Positions 17,086 through 26,060 of a stretch of DNA of 64,000 bases are shown one piece after another. Source of the stretch: an uncultured Oscillospiraceae bacterium (GTDB lineage: Bacteria; Bacillota; Clostridia; Oscillospirales; Oscillospiraceae); contig CAKTOK010000003.1 in NCBI GenBank assembly GCA_934589835.1, forward strand, positions 13,806 to 77,805, given 5' to 3'. Numbering within the stretch: the first letter of the stretch is position 1; every line of letters begins with the position of its first letter. The notes under the pieces are model-generated. The model was not told the origin of the DNA and did no database searches. It saw only the letters and a list, made by a program, of their open reading frames with translations. The position numbers were made by a program, and so were the translations under genes.

Positions 17086-18015
17086 ATGAATCACAGGATG
17101 AAACGCTTGCTCCGACTGGCCGCATTGCTGCTGCTGGCCGCGCTGCTGGCCGGCTGCGGCCAGCAGGCGGCGTCTGATACGGACGGCCAGCAGGCGCAGA
17201 CGGCTCTGCCCGCTGAGGGCATCACAGCGCTGTCTCTGTCCGACGACAGGCAGGTGATGCGCTTCCGCCGCGATGGCGAGACATGGTACTGGCAGGACGA
17301 TGAGACATTCCCGCTGGACCAGTCTGCCATGCCCGCGCTGCTGGAGGCGGCGGCCGCCATGACCGCCGCCGCGCCGGTGCAGGACCCGCAGGACCTGTCG
17401 GCCTACGGGCTGGACGACGCGCAGACCAGCCTGTCTGTCACGGCGGACGGTGAAACGCTGACCTTTACCCGCGGCGATCAGGCTGCCTCCGGAGACTGGT
17501 ATCTCCGCTGCGCCGAGGACGAATCGGTGCGGATGGTGTCCGACAACGCCGTGAAGGTATTCCAGCTGCTGGACGGCAGCGTCTACGACCTGGCGGTGCT
17601 GCCTCAGCTGCCCGCCGTCACATCGGATACCCTGCGGATCGCCACCATTCAGGGCGCCGCCGGGGATCCCATCCACATCCGCACGGTGGACGGCGCACGC
17701 AAGGTGGGCACGCGGGATGTAACGGCTCAGACCGCCGCGCTGGTGACAGAGCTGTCCCAGCTGGCAGTGACGGCCTGCGTGGATTATGACCCCGCCGAGG
17801 GCGCCGCCGCCGTGTGCGGATTGGACGCACCGGACGCGGTGCTGACCGTGACCTACGCCGCCGGCGGCAAGGAAGAGACGCTGACGCTGACGGTGGGCGC
17901 GCCCATCGGCAACGGCGGGCGCTATGTGACGCTCAGCGGCGACGCCAGCATCTACCGGATGGAGGAGACGTCTCTGGTGCAGCTGCTGACGCTGGCGGAG
18001 ACAGGTCTGAACTGA
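17086..18015 (+). CDS. DUF4340-domain lipoprotein
   Basis: 309 residues with a lipoprotein signal: positive N-terminus, hydrophobic stretch, then LLAGCGQQ lipobox (Cys about 23). The body resembles DUF4340 proteins (ITALSLSDDRQVMRFRRDG, then WYWQDDETFPLDQSAM), an extracellular beta-rich family often near gliding or ABC-transport genes; no function is established. The ATG at 17086 follows AAAGGGGAG; a TATACT at 17048-17053 is the probable -10. It is separated by a terminator from the two-component genes. Confidence 0.8.
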   Translation: MNHRMKRLLRLAALLLLAALLAGCGQQAASDTDGQQAQTALPAEGITALSLSDDRQVMRFRRDGETWYWQDDETFPLDQSAMPALLEAAAAMTAAAPVQDPQDLSAYGLDDAQTSLSVTADGETLTFTRGDQAASGDWYLRCAEDESVRMVSDNAVKVFQLLDGSVYDLAVLPQLPAVTSDTLRIATIQGAAGDPIHIRTVDGARKVGTRDVTAQTAALVTELSQLAVTACVDYDPAEGAAAVCGLDAPDAVLTVTYAAGGKEETLTLTVGAPIGNGGRYVTLSGDASIYRMEETSLVQLLTLAETGLN

Positions 18016-18019
18016 ATAC

Positions 18020-18049
18020 AAAAAGGTGCGTTGCCAAACGCACCTTTTT
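18020..18049 (+). terminator. Terminator after the DUF4340 gene
   Basis: 13-bp perfect stem (AAAAAGGTGCGTT and complement) with loop GCCA. The -35 of the next promoter lies within it. Confidence 0.88.
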
Positions 18050-18059
18050 GTGGTATAAG
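18031..18059 (+). promoter_or_regulatory. Promoter of the two-component operon, embedded in the upstream terminator
   Basis: TTGCCA (18031-18036) in the terminator loop and stem, 17-bp spacer, TATAAG (18054-18059), 33 bp before the response-regulator ATG. Confidence 0.6.
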
Positions 18060-18091
18060 AGGAAACGACCAAACAGAGGGGAGGTCTGTGT

Positions 18092-18772
18092 ATGCGTATT
18101 CTGATCGTGGAGGATGAAAGGCGGCTGGCCGGTACGCTGGCGGAGCTGCTGCACCGGCGGGGCTACGCCGTGGACGTGTGCTACGACGGCGTCTCCGGTC
18201 TGGACAACGCCCGCAGCGGCATTTACGACCTGATCCTGCTGGATGCCATGCTGCCGGAGCTGGACGGCTTCTCCCTTTTGCAGCAGCTGCGCGCCGGCGG
18301 CGACGCCGTGCCGGTGCTGATGCTCACGGCCCGCAGCGATCTCAGCGACCGCGTGAGGGGCCTGGACTGCGGCGCCGATTACTACCTGACAAAGCCCTTT
18401 GAGACGGAGGAGCTGCTGGCCTGCATCCGTTCCCTGCTGCGGCGGGGCGGCGAGACGGCGGACAGCGACGAGACGCGCTTCGGCGACCTGCGCCTTCAGA
18501 TGTCCACGTTCCAGCTGTCCTGCGGCCAGCGGTCCGTCCGGCTGAGCCGGCGGGAATACGACCTGATGGAGCTGCTGATGAAAAACGGCAGCCAGATCGT
18601 GTCCAAGGAGCAGCTGCTGCTGAAGGTGTGGGGCTACGACTCCGCCGCCGAGGACAACAACGTGGAGGTCTACATCTCCTTCCTGCGGCGGAAGCTGACC
18701 CATCTGCACTCCGCCGTGCGTATCAGGACGCTGCGGATGGTGGGGTATTGTCTGGAGGAGGTGACGCCATGA
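18092..18772 (+). CDS. OmpR/PhoB-family response regulator
   Basis: 226 residues. Receiver domain (1-115) with acidic pocket VEDE, phospho-acceptor Asp in LILLDAMLPELDG, LMLTAR and YLTKPF; then a winged-helix DNA-binding domain (about 125-225) with LSRREYDLMELLMKNGSQIVS and the recognition helix region NNVEVYISFLRRKL. Its kinase follows with a 4-bp overlap. The stimulus is unknown; the same operon carries a D-aminoacylase and a phosphatase, hinting at a cell-envelope or nutrient signal (inference). Confidence 0.95.
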   Translation: MRILIVEDERRLAGTLAELLHRRGYAVDVCYDGVSGLDNARSGIYDLILLDAMLPELDGFSLLQQLRAGGDAVPVLMLTARSDLSDRVRGLDCGADYYLTKPFETEELLACIRSLLRRGGETADSDETRFGDLRLQMSTFQLSCGQRSVRLSRREYDLMELLMKNGSQIVSKEQLLLKVWGYDSAAEDNNVEVYISFLRRKLTHLHSAVRIRTLRMVGYCLEEVTP

Positions 18773-19971
18773 TCCGCCGTCTTCGCTGGAAGGTGATCGG
18801 CCTGAATATGGGCATGGCGTTCTGCGTGCTGCTGGCGGTGTTTGCCGCCGTGTACTTCTCCTCCCGCGCCGTCATCGCCCGCAGTGTGCAGCAGCAGCTG
18901 TCGCAGGCGCTCCAGGCCGGCAGCGGCTACGACCTGTCCCAGCCCGGGCAGGACGGCGTGCCCTGCTTTGTGGCGGACGTCTACGCCAGCGGCACGGTCC
19001 GCATCTCCGGCAACAGCTATTACGACCTGACAGACAGGGAGGCGCTGGCGGATATCGTCACCGCCGCTCTGTCGGCGCAGGAGGATACCGGCGTGCTGCC
19101 GGACTATCACCTGCGCTACCTGCGGCAGACGGGGCTGCTGTCTACCCGCATTGCCTTCACCGACAGCACGCTGGAGCAGGCCACTCTCCGCAGCCTGCTG
19201 ACCGGCAGCCTGCTCATCGGTCTGGCGGCGCTGGCGGTGCTGTTTGCGTGCAGCTATCTGCTGAGCGGCGCGGTGACGCGCCCCGTAGATCGGGCATGGC
19301 GGCAGCAGAAGCAGTTCCTGTCCGACGCCAGCCACGAGCTGAAAACGCCTCTGACGGTGATCCTGTCCTCGGCGGAGCTGCTGGAGCAGAACGCTCTGCC
19401 GCCCCAGCGGCAGTATGTGGACAACATCCGCGCCGAGTCCCGCCGCATGAAGCGGCTGGTGGAGGATATGCTCACCCTGTCCCGCATTGAGCGCAGCGAT
19501 GCGCCGCTGCCGGACACCACGGCGGACCTGTCCGATGCGGCGGCCAATGCCGCCCTGCGCTTCGAGTCCGTGGCCTACGAGGCAGGCCGCACCCTGTCCT
19601 ACGACATTGCCCCCGCCCTGCTGGTGCGGGGCGATGGGCAGAGGCTGGAGCAGGCGGTGGCCGTGCTGCTGGACAATGCCATCAAATACGCCGCACCCCA
19701 CACGGAGATCCGTCTGGATGCGGTGCGGCAGGGGAAAAACGCCTGCCTGTGGGTGGAAAACGAGGGCGCGGACATCCCCGCCGATCAGCTGCCCCACATC
19801 TTCGACCGCTTTTACCGGGCCGACGAGTCCCGCACCGGTGGAGACAGCTTTGGGCTGGGGCTGGCCATCGCCAAGGCCATCGTGGAGGCCCATCACGGCG
19901 CTATCCGCTGCGACAGCGGCGGGGGCACCACCCGCTTTACCATCACGCTGCCCTGCCGGCAGGAAAAATAG
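18769..19971 (+). CDS. Sensor histidine kinase
   Basis: 400 residues: membrane segment about 10-32, an extracytoplasmic sensor of about 110 residues, second membrane segment about 145-165, then HisKA with phospho-acceptor His in SDASHELKTPLTVIL and the HATPase domain (DNAIKYA N-box, HIFDRFYRADESRT, FGLGLAIAKAIVEAH). No clear HAMP domain separates TM2 from HisKA. Overlaps the response regulator by ATGA. Confidence 0.95.
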   Translation: MIRRLRWKVIGLNMGMAFCVLLAVFAAVYFSSRAVIARSVQQQLSQALQAGSGYDLSQPGQDGVPCFVADVYASGTVRISGNSYYDLTDREALADIVTAALSAQEDTGVLPDYHLRYLRQTGLLSTRIAFTDSTLEQATLRSLLTGSLLIGLAALAVLFACSYLLSGAVTRPVDRAWRQQKQFLSDASHELKTPLTVILSSAELLEQNALPPQRQYVDNIRAESRRMKRLVEDMLTLSRIERSDAPLPDTTADLSDAAANAALRFESVAYEAGRTLSYDIAPALLVRGDGQRLEQAVAVLLDNAIKYAAPHTEIRLDAVRQGKNACLWVENEGADIPADQLPHIFDRFYRADESRTGGDSFGLGLAIAKAIVEAHHGAIRCDSGGGTTRFTITLPCRQEK

Positions 19972-19983
19972 AGAGGCGATACC

Positions 19984-21579
19984 ATGTTTGACACCATTCT
20001 CCGCGGCGGCACGGTGGTGGACGGCACCGGCCGTCCCGCCTTCCGTGCCGACGTGGGCGTTACCGGCGGCGCCATCGCCGCCATAGGCGACCTGTCTGCC
20101 GCGGCGGCAGGCCGAAGCATCGATGCGTCCGGCCGCGTGGTAACGCCGGGCTTCATCGATATCCACCGCCATGCCGATGCGGCGGCCTTCCGGCCGGACT
20201 ACGGCCGGCTGGAGCTGCGGCAGGGCCTGACTGCCATCATCAACGGCAACTGCGGCCTGTCCGCAGCCCCCTTCGGGGAGGCCCACGCCGCTGCCATCCG
20301 CGCCTATCTGCGGCCCATCACCGGCCAGCTGCCGCCGTCCCTTCCCTCCGGCTCCATGGAGGCCTATCTGGAGGCGCTGCGGGACCTGCCGCTCCACACC
20401 GGCATGCTGGTGGGCGCGGGCGTTCTGCGGGCCGACGCCGCCGGCTACGAGCTGGCGCAGCTGGAGGATAGCCATTACCGCACCATCCACCGCGCCATGG
20501 AGCGGGCGCTGTCTGACGGCGCGCTGGGCGTTTCGCTGGGGCTGGGCTATGCGCCGGAGTGCTTCTACACCACGGAGGAGCTGATCCGTGCGCTGGCGCC
20601 CCTGCGGGGGCAGGACATTCCCCTCACCGTCCACATGCGGCAGGAGGGCGCCGGCGTCTGCGACTCCGTGGAGGAGATGCTCACCGTGGCCCGCGCCCTC
20701 CGGATCCCCCTGCATATCAGCCACCTGAAGGCCATGGGCCGCGACAGCTGGGGGCGGAGGATCCCCCGTGCGCTGGCGCTTTTAGAGCAGGCGCGGCAGG
20801 AGGGTATGGACGTCAGCTGCGACGTGTACCCCTACACCGCCGGCTCCACCCAGCTGCTGCATATCCTGCCGCCGGAGCTGCTGGAGGGCGGCATGGACGC
20901 GGTGGTGCGCCGCCTGCGGGACCCCGCCGTCCGCCGCCAGCTGGCACAGCGCATCGAATCCGGCGACGGCTTTGACGATATCGCCCGTCTGGCGGGCTGG
21001 GACGGCATCTACCTCACCAGCCTCCATTGTCCGGAGGACCACCCATTTCTGGGCAAGAGCCTGGCGGAGATCGCAGCCCTGACGGGGCAGGACCCCCTTA
21101 ATTGCTGCTGCGACCTGCTGGTACGGGAGGAGTGCCAGATCACCATGATCGATTTTATGGCGTCGGAGGAGGACATCGCCGCCATTCTGCAAAGCGACCT
21201 GTCCAGCCTGATCTCCGATGCCACCTACCCCACGGAGGGGATGCCCCATCCCCGTGTCTATGGCACGTTCCCCCGCCTTATCCGGCATTTTGTGGGGGAG
21301 AGAGGGGTGCTGACGCTGGAGCAGGCCGTCCGGAAGATGACGGCCCTGCCCGCCCGTGCCCTGCGGCTGCGGCGAAAGGGCACGGTGGCCGTGGGCATGG
21401 ACGCGGATCTCTGCGTCTTCGACCCCGCCGCGCTGCGGGAAAACGGCAGCTATCAGGACCCCTGCCGGATGGCGTCCGGTCTGGACGCCGTGCTGGTGGC
21501 GGGACAGCCTGCGCTGCTGCACGACACACTCACCGGCGCTTGCGCCGGCACGGTACTCAGGAGGGAAACAGTATGCTGA
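19984..21579 (+). CDS. N-acyl-D-amino-acid deacylase family amidohydrolase
   Basis: 531 residues, close to D-aminoacylases (about 480-530). Metal site motifs of the amidohydrolase superfamily: VTPGFIDIHRHAD near the N-terminus, ISHLKAMG mid-protein, and a C-terminal GTVAVGMDADLCVFDPA. The family hydrolyses N-acyl-D-amino acids, freeing D-amino acids from peptidoglycan or food-derived compounds. It starts 12 bp after the kinase stop and overlaps the next gene by 7 bp, so it belongs to the two-component operon. Confidence 0.88.
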   Translation: MFDTILRGGTVVDGTGRPAFRADVGVTGGAIAAIGDLSAAAAGRSIDASGRVVTPGFIDIHRHADAAAFRPDYGRLELRQGLTAIINGNCGLSAAPFGEAHAAAIRAYLRPITGQLPPSLPSGSMEAYLEALRDLPLHTGMLVGAGVLRADAAGYELAQLEDSHYRTIHRAMERALSDGALGVSLGLGYAPECFYTTEELIRALAPLRGQDIPLTVHMRQEGAGVCDSVEEMLTVARALRIPLHISHLKAMGRDSWGRRIPRALALLEQARQEGMDVSCDVYPYTAGSTQLLHILPPELLEGGMDAVVRRLRDPAVRRQLAQRIESGDGFDDIARLAGWDGIYLTSLHCPEDHPFLGKSLAEIAALTGQDPLNCCCDLLVREECQITMIDFMASEEDIAAILQSDLSSLISDATYPTEGMPHPRVYGTFPRLIRHFVGERGVLTLEQAVRKMTALPARALRLRRKGTVAVGMDADLCVFDPAALRENGSYQDPCRMASGLDAVLVAGQPALLHDTLTGACAGTVLRRETVC

Positions 21580-22334
21580 AGGAATTGGAAGCCATTGTCC
21601 GCCGGGCCGGCGAGCTGGTCCGGGAGGCCCACGATGTGGAGCGGGTCACATCGGAGAAGACCGGCGCCGCCGATCTCGTCACCAAGTACGACATCGCCGT
21701 GCAGGGCTTTTTGAAGCGGGAGCTGCTGGCCCTGCTGCCGGAGGCGGATTTCTTCGGCGAGGAGGGGGATCACGCGGCGCTGACCCGCCCGTGGACCTTC
21801 ATCGTGGACCCTATCGACGGCACCACCAACTTCGTCCGCGGCATTGCCTTCACCAATATCTCCGTGGCGCTGGCGCTGGACGGTCAGGTAGAGTACGCCG
21901 TGATCTATGCGCCGCTGCTGGACGAGCTGTTCTCCGCCCAGCGGGGCTGCGGCGCGTTCTGCAACGGCCTGCCCATCCACGTCAGCACGCGGGACATGAA
22001 CCACGCCGTGTTCCTCTGCGGCTCCACCATCTACGACCGCAGCCTGACGGACCGCCACTTTGCGCTGCTGCGCCAGCTGTACGACAGGGGGCTGGACTAC
22101 CGCCGCTTCGGCTCGGCGGCTCTGGACCTGTGTCAGGTGGCCATCGGCCGCGTGGAGCTGTTTTATGAGTGCCGCCTGTCCCCGTGGGATTTTGCGGCGG
22201 GCAGCCTCATCGCCGCCGAGGCCGGCGGCATCGTCACCACGCTGGACGGCGGAGCGCTGGACGTGCTGCATCCCTCCTCCGTGCTTGCGGCCAATCCCCT
22301 GTGCCACGGTGTGTGGAAGGAGCTGAAGGCATAA
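21573..22334 (+). CDS. Inositol monophosphatase family protein
   Basis: 253 residues. The family's metal and phosphate motifs are present: FFGEEG (Glu of motif A), FIVDPIDGTTNFVRGI (DPxDGTxN) and LSPWDFAAGSLIAAEAGG (WD motif). Members dephosphorylate inositol phosphates, fructose bisphosphate or PAP; the substrate is not predictable here. GGAGGG precedes the ATG; the start overlaps the deacylase stop by 7 bp. Confidence 0.92.
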   Translation: MLKELEAIVRRAGELVREAHDVERVTSEKTGAADLVTKYDIAVQGFLKRELLALLPEADFFGEEGDHAALTRPWTFIVDPIDGTTNFVRGIAFTNISVALALDGQVEYAVIYAPLLDELFSAQRGCGAFCNGLPIHVSTRDMNHAVFLCGSTIYDRSLTDRHFALLRQLYDRGLDYRRFGSAALDLCQVAIGRVELFYECRLSPWDFAAGSLIAAEAGGIVTTLDGGALDVLHPSSVLAANPLCHGVWKELKA

Positions 22335-22337
22335 ATG

Positions 22338-22374
22338 AAAAGAGAGCGGAGACAGCCGTCTCCGCTCTCTTTTG
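22338..22374. terminator. Bidirectional terminator
   Basis: 16-bp perfect stem (AAAAGAGAGCGGAGAC and complement, loop AGCC) between two convergent genes. Confidence 0.92.
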
Positions 22375-22381
22375 TCGCTTC

Positions 22382-23674
22382 TTACAGGAATTTATCCAGC
22401 TCCCGCTCCACCTCCGGCAGCTTTTTTACCGCCGGATGGTCGATACGCACGCCGTCCTTGATGACCATGGACAGCTGCCGCAGCGCCGTCAGGTCCGCCA
22501 GCGGGTCCCTGGCACACACGATGAGATCCGCCGCCTTGCCCGCCTCCACGGAGCCGGTGACATCATCGATGCCCGCCAGCCGTGCGTTCAGCAGCGTGGC
22601 GCTGTACAGGGCGAAGGCCGGCGTCACGCCGCAGTATTTCACGAAGTAGCACAGCTCCCGCCACATATCGTAGTGGGTGATGTAAGGACAGCCCGTGTCG
22701 GTGCCCAGGCCCACGGGGATGCCGTTGGCCAGACAGGCCCGCGCCAGCGCCACAATGCCCTCGAATACCACCTTTCCGTTCTCCTGCTGCTCATAGGTGG
22801 CATGGGAGATGCTGCGGTCGAACAGCGCATAGGGCACCGCCGGCGAGATGGTGGAGATCTGGAACGCGCCCCGTTCCTTGAACAGACGCAGGATGTCCTC
22901 ATCCGGCATGGCGCCGTGCTCAATGGAATCCACACCGTTTTCCAGCGCCACGCGAACGCCCTCCGGACTCTCCACATGGGCCGCCGCCTTCATCCCCAGC
23001 CGGTGGGCCGTGTCGCAGGCCGCCTTCACCAGCGCCGGCTGCATCCGCAGCACGCCTGGCTCGCCCACCACCTCGGCGTCCATGACGCCGCCGGTGATCA
23101 TCAGCTTGATGAGGTCCGGCTTTTCCGCGGCAATTTTTTCCACATACGCTGCCGCCTCCTCGGCGGTCCGCGCCTCATAGGCCAGAGAGCCGGCCATGTG
23201 CCCGCCGGGCACGGAGACGGCCATGTTGGACGCCACCACACGGGGCGCAAGGATGCGGCCCGCCGCCGCCAGCTCGCGGATGATGGTGTCGAAGTCCGCC
23301 ACACCGCCCACGGTGCGGATGGTGGTGACGCCGCTGAGCAGCTCCGTTTTGGCGTAGCCCTCGCACAGCTTGACGCCAATGCGGCGCGTCAGACCGTTGG
23401 ACGTAATGAGCTTCACCAGCTTCCTGGGGTCGGAGGGCTTCTTTTTCGGCTTGCCGGAGGCCGGCAGGTGGACGTGCATATTGATGAGCCCGGGCATCAC
23501 ATACTGCCCGTGCAGATCCACCGGCTCGTAGCCCGCGGGGACCGGCCCCTCCGTGACGGCGGCGATCCGGCTGCCCTCCACGCACACGACCTTCCCCGTC
23601 TGGGGCGTCATATCCGGCGTCCCGTCCAGCAGGACGCCGTTCATCAGCGCATAGCGCGTCTCGTTTTTGTACAT
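22382..23674 (-). CDS. Amidohydrolase (imidazolonepropionase/prolidase-like)
   Basis: 430 residues. N-terminal sandwich domain GVLLDGTPDMTP, metal ligands in VMPGLINMHVHLP, then DLIKLMITGGVMD, MKAAAHVESPEGV, DSIEHGAMP and GLGTDTGCPY, ending with the usual GSVEAGKAADLIVCARDPL. This is the COG1228 group, which includes prolidases and hydrolases of cyclic amides. The substrate is unknown. An EamA transporter lies 12 bp upstream on the same strand and may import or export the substrate or product. Confidence 0.88.
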   Translation of the reverse strand: MYKNETRYALMNGVLLDGTPDMTPQTGKVVCVEGSRIAAVTEGPVPAGYEPVDLHGQYVMPGLINMHVHLPASGKPKKKPSDPRKLVKLITSNGLTRRIGVKLCEGYAKTELLSGVTTIRTVGGVADFDTIIRELAAAGRILAPRVVASNMAVSVPGGHMAGSLAYEARTAEEAAAYVEKIAAEKPDLIKLMITGGVMDAEVVGEPGVLRMQPALVKAACDTAHRLGMKAAAHVESPEGVRVALENGVDSIEHGAMPDEDILRLFKERGAFQISTISPAVPYALFDRSISHATYEQQENGKVVFEGIVALARACLANGIPVGLGTDTGCPYITHYDMWRELCYFVKYCGVTPAFALYSATLLNARLAGIDDVTGSVEAGKAADLIVCARDPLADLTALRQLSMVIKDGVRIDHPAVKKLPEVERELDKFL

Positions 23675-23686
23675 CGTGATACCTCC

Positions 23687-24619
23687 TTACGCTTCTTTCT
23701 TACCGGATACGTTGGCTGCGAACACGCAGATGAGGATCACCGCCACGCCCAGCATCTGCCAGACGCTGAACGGCTCCTTCAGCAGCACCACGCCGGCCAG
23801 CACGGATACCACCGTGGTCACGTTGGAGAACAGGGACGTTTCCGACACGGACAGATGGCTGTTGGCGAAGTTCAGCAGCCCGTAGGCCATCACCGAGGAC
23901 AGCAGCCCCAGATACAGCACGGCGACCCAGAAGCCGCCGTCATGGAGGGGCGCGGTGATCAGCGGCGTGCGGAGCCCGCCCGCCTGAATCAGCGCCACGG
24001 GGACGAACACCGCCATGCCCACCGCAAACATCACATACGTCATTTCAAAGGGCGTGAACACCTTGGCCGCGCTGTGGCTGATGCCGTAATACAGCGTGTC
24101 GCTGAGCATGGTCAGCAGCAGAAACAGCATCCCCAGTGCCGAGACCATTACCGCGCCGCCGGCGGAGATCAGCGCCACGCCGCCGATGGCGCCCAGCGCG
24201 CACACCACCTGCTTTGCCGTTACCCGCTCATGCAGCACCAGCACGTCCATCAGGATGCAGCACACCGGCACGGCGGAGATGATGGTGCCTGCCACTGCCG
24301 ATGAGGTGTACAGAATGCCGTAATTTTCAAAGAAGAAGTATGCCACCGGCTGCACGATGCCCAGCAGCAGCAGCTGATAGACCGGCTTTCCCCGCAGGGA
24401 AAAGGCGAACAGCGGCCGTCCCCGCAGTCTCCCCACCGCCGCGTTGACCAGAATGACCAGCGACATGGCCGCCACCGCCACGGTGAACCGGAACGCCAGC
24501 AGCACCGTGGGCGCCGCCACCTCCAGCGCCAGCTTGGAAAACATGAAGCTCATGCCGAAGATCACAGCGGCGGTGACGGCCGCCAGCAGTGACAGGGCGT
24601 GGGTCTTTTTCTGCGTCAT
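23687..24619 (-). CDS. EamA/DMT-family transporter
   Basis: 310 residues with about ten membrane segments in two EamA repeats (FGMSFMFSKLAL in the first, LGLLSSVMAYGLLNFANSHL in the second). The ATG at 24619 is chosen because AGGAAA lies upstream; a longer TTG-initiated frame exists. DMT carriers export metabolites or amino acids. Likely cotranscribed with the amidohydrolase downstream. Confidence 0.9.
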   Translation of the reverse strand: MTQKKTHALSLLAAVTAAVIFGMSFMFSKLALEVAAPTVLLAFRFTVAVAAMSLVILVNAAVGRLRGRPLFAFSLRGKPVYQLLLLGIVQPVAYFFFENYGILYTSSAVAGTIISAVPVCCILMDVLVLHERVTAKQVVCALGAIGGVALISAGGAVMVSALGMLFLLLTMLSDTLYYGISHSAAKVFTPFEMTYVMFAVGMAVFVPVALIQAGGLRTPLITAPLHDGGFWVAVLYLGLLSSVMAYGLLNFANSHLSVSETSLFSNVTTVVSVLAGVVLLKEPFSVWQMLGVAVILICVFAANVSGKKEA

Positions 24620-24708
24620 GGGCGTTTCCTCTTTTCGGAAAAGTATTCTCAATGGCGCACACTATACCACAGCGGCGCGGAAAAAGCAAGGCGGCCCGCC
24701 CTCATACG

Positions 24709-24740
24709 GAGAAAACGGCCGCCCCGTGGGGGGCGGCCGT
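24709..24740 (-). terminator. Terminator downstream of the small membrane peptide
   Basis: 11-bp GC stem (ACGGCCGCCCC and complement) followed by TTTTCTC on the - strand, about 80 bp past the peptide stop. Confidence 0.75.
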
Positions 24741-24816
24741 GTCGGCGGCAGGGGGAGAATTGCCGTCGTGCGGGAGGTTAGAAGAAAAAATAAGAGCGGA
24801 AAAGAAAAGGGAGAGG

Positions 24817-24897
24817 TTACTTATTGGTGGCCTTGCTGACGATGCCTACCACCACGAGAAGAGCGGCCAGAGCGGCCAACAGAATATTCAGTCCCAT
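24817..24897 (-). CDS. 26-residue hydrophobic membrane peptide
   Basis: ATG at 24895-24897, stop at 24817-24819. The product begins MGLNILLAALAALLVVVG and ends IVSKATNK: one hydrophobic span (residues 3-20) with a short basic tail, a single-pass membrane peptide. A very good ribosome site (AGGAAAGGAGG) lies just upstream, a consensus-like promoter sits 44 bp before the start, and a terminator follows. These signals support a real gene although it is far below usual size cut-offs. It is divergent from a LysR gene 161 bp away. Function unknown; a toxin-like or membrane-complex peptide are both possible. Confidence 0.75.
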   Translation of the reverse strand: MGLNILLAALAALLVVVGIVSKATNK

Positions 24898-24940
24898 GCT
24901 TCAGCGCCTCCTTTCCTGTCGGTTTCCTTAACGTGCTTTT

Positions 24941-24969
24941 AATGTACCACACCGCGAAAGGTTTGTAAA
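24941..24969 (-). promoter_or_regulatory. Promoter of the small membrane peptide
   Basis: On the - strand TTTACA (24964-24969), 17-bp spacer, TACATT (24941-24946). Confidence 0.75.
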
Positions 24970-25003
24970 ACGCATCATATTCATCAAGATCATGAAAAAA
25001 ACT

Positions 25004-25032
25004 TTGCACACCCCGCCGCCGTATGGTATACT
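25004..25032 (+). promoter_or_regulatory. Promoter of the lysR gene at 25059
   Basis: TTGCAC (25004-25009), 17-bp spacer, TATACT (25027-25032). It lies 35 bp from the opposing promoter, leaving room for a shared operator. Confidence 0.75.
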
Positions 25033-25058
25033 GCGTGACAGGAAAGGGGCGTGAGCGC

Positions 25059-25979
25059 ATGAGCGTGGCAAAGTATCAGGTGTTTCTGAAGACCGTGGAG
25101 TGCGGCAGCTTTACCGCGGCGGCGCGGGAGCTGAACTTCACCCAGTCCGGCGTCAGCCACGCCATCGGCTCGCTGGAGGAGGAGCTGGGCGTATCCCTGC
25201 TGGTTCGCAGCCACGGCGGCGTCACGCCCACGGCGGACGGGCGGGAGCTGCTGCCCTATTTTGAGAAGATGTGCGCCATGCAGCACCAGCTGGAGCAGCG
25301 GGCCGCCGACCTGCGGGGACTGGAGACAGGTCTGGTGAAGGTGGCTACCTTCACCAGTGTGTCAGAGAAGTGGCTCCCCAACATCCTCAAGACCTTTCAG
25401 GAGAACTACCCCCGCATCGAGTTCGAGCTGCTGCCCTCCAACTTCAACAACGAGATCAGCGACTGGGTCCTCAACGGGCAGGCGGACTGCGGCTTCCTCA
25501 GCCTGCCGGCCCCCGCCGAGAAATATCTGGACTGCTGGCTGCTGCAAAGGGATCAGTGGAAGGTCATCGTCCCCTGCAATCACCCGCTGGCCGGTGCGAA
25601 TCCCTTCCCGCCGGAGGCGCTGGAGCGGTATCCCCTGATCCTGCTGGACGAGGGGGATGACTACGAGATCCAGGCCGTGTTCGACACGCTGGGCATCACC
25701 CCCAAAATCCAGTACACCGTCCAGCAGGACCAGACCATTCTGGCCATGGTGTCCAACGGGCTGGGCATCAGCATCATGGAGGAGCTGATGCTCTACCGCT
25801 GCGCCTACCCGCTGGTGTCCTGCTCTCTGCCCCAGCCGTTTTACCGGAACATCGGCATCTGCGTCAAGGACCGGAATGCTCTGTCCAACAGCACCCGCGC
25901 CTTTATCGACCACACCCGCCGCTGGGTGCTGGCCAATTTCCCCGACGGCTGGAACGCCCCGCCGCCCACCGTCCGCTGA
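25059..25979 (+). CDS. LysR-family transcriptional regulator
   Basis: 306 residues, complete. Winged helix VFLKTVECGSFTAAARELN with FTQSGVSHAIGSLEEELGVSLLVRS, then a PBP-like effector domain with VATFTSVSEKWLPNILKTFQ and PCNHPLAG. The start at 25059 follows AGGAAAGGGG. Its only divergent neighbour is the 26-residue peptide gene, a natural target. The effector domain resembles that of the partial LysR at the left window edge in layout. Confidence 0.93.
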   Translation: MSVAKYQVFLKTVECGSFTAAARELNFTQSGVSHAIGSLEEELGVSLLVRSHGGVTPTADGRELLPYFEKMCAMQHQLEQRAADLRGLETGLVKVATFTSVSEKWLPNILKTFQENYPRIEFELLPSNFNNEISDWVLNGQADCGFLSLPAPAEKYLDCWLLQRDQWKVIVPCNHPLAGANPFPPEALERYPLILLDEGDDYEIQAVFDTLGITPKIQYTVQQDQTILAMVSNGLGISIMEELMLYRCAYPLVSCSLPQPFYRNIGICVKDRNALSNSTRAFIDHTRRWVLANFPDGWNAPPPTVR

Positions 25980-26060
25980 AAACGCAACGAAACGCCGCCC
26001 TGCGCCGTCAATGACAGCAGAGGCGGCGTTCTGCCTGCCCGAAGGAAAGGAGTGTTTCCC

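Noticed and set aside
24444..24942. Two overlapping + strand frames of 117-131 codons near 24.5-24.9 kb
   Set aside because: They lie antisense to the EamA gene and across a terminator, with no recognisable protein features.
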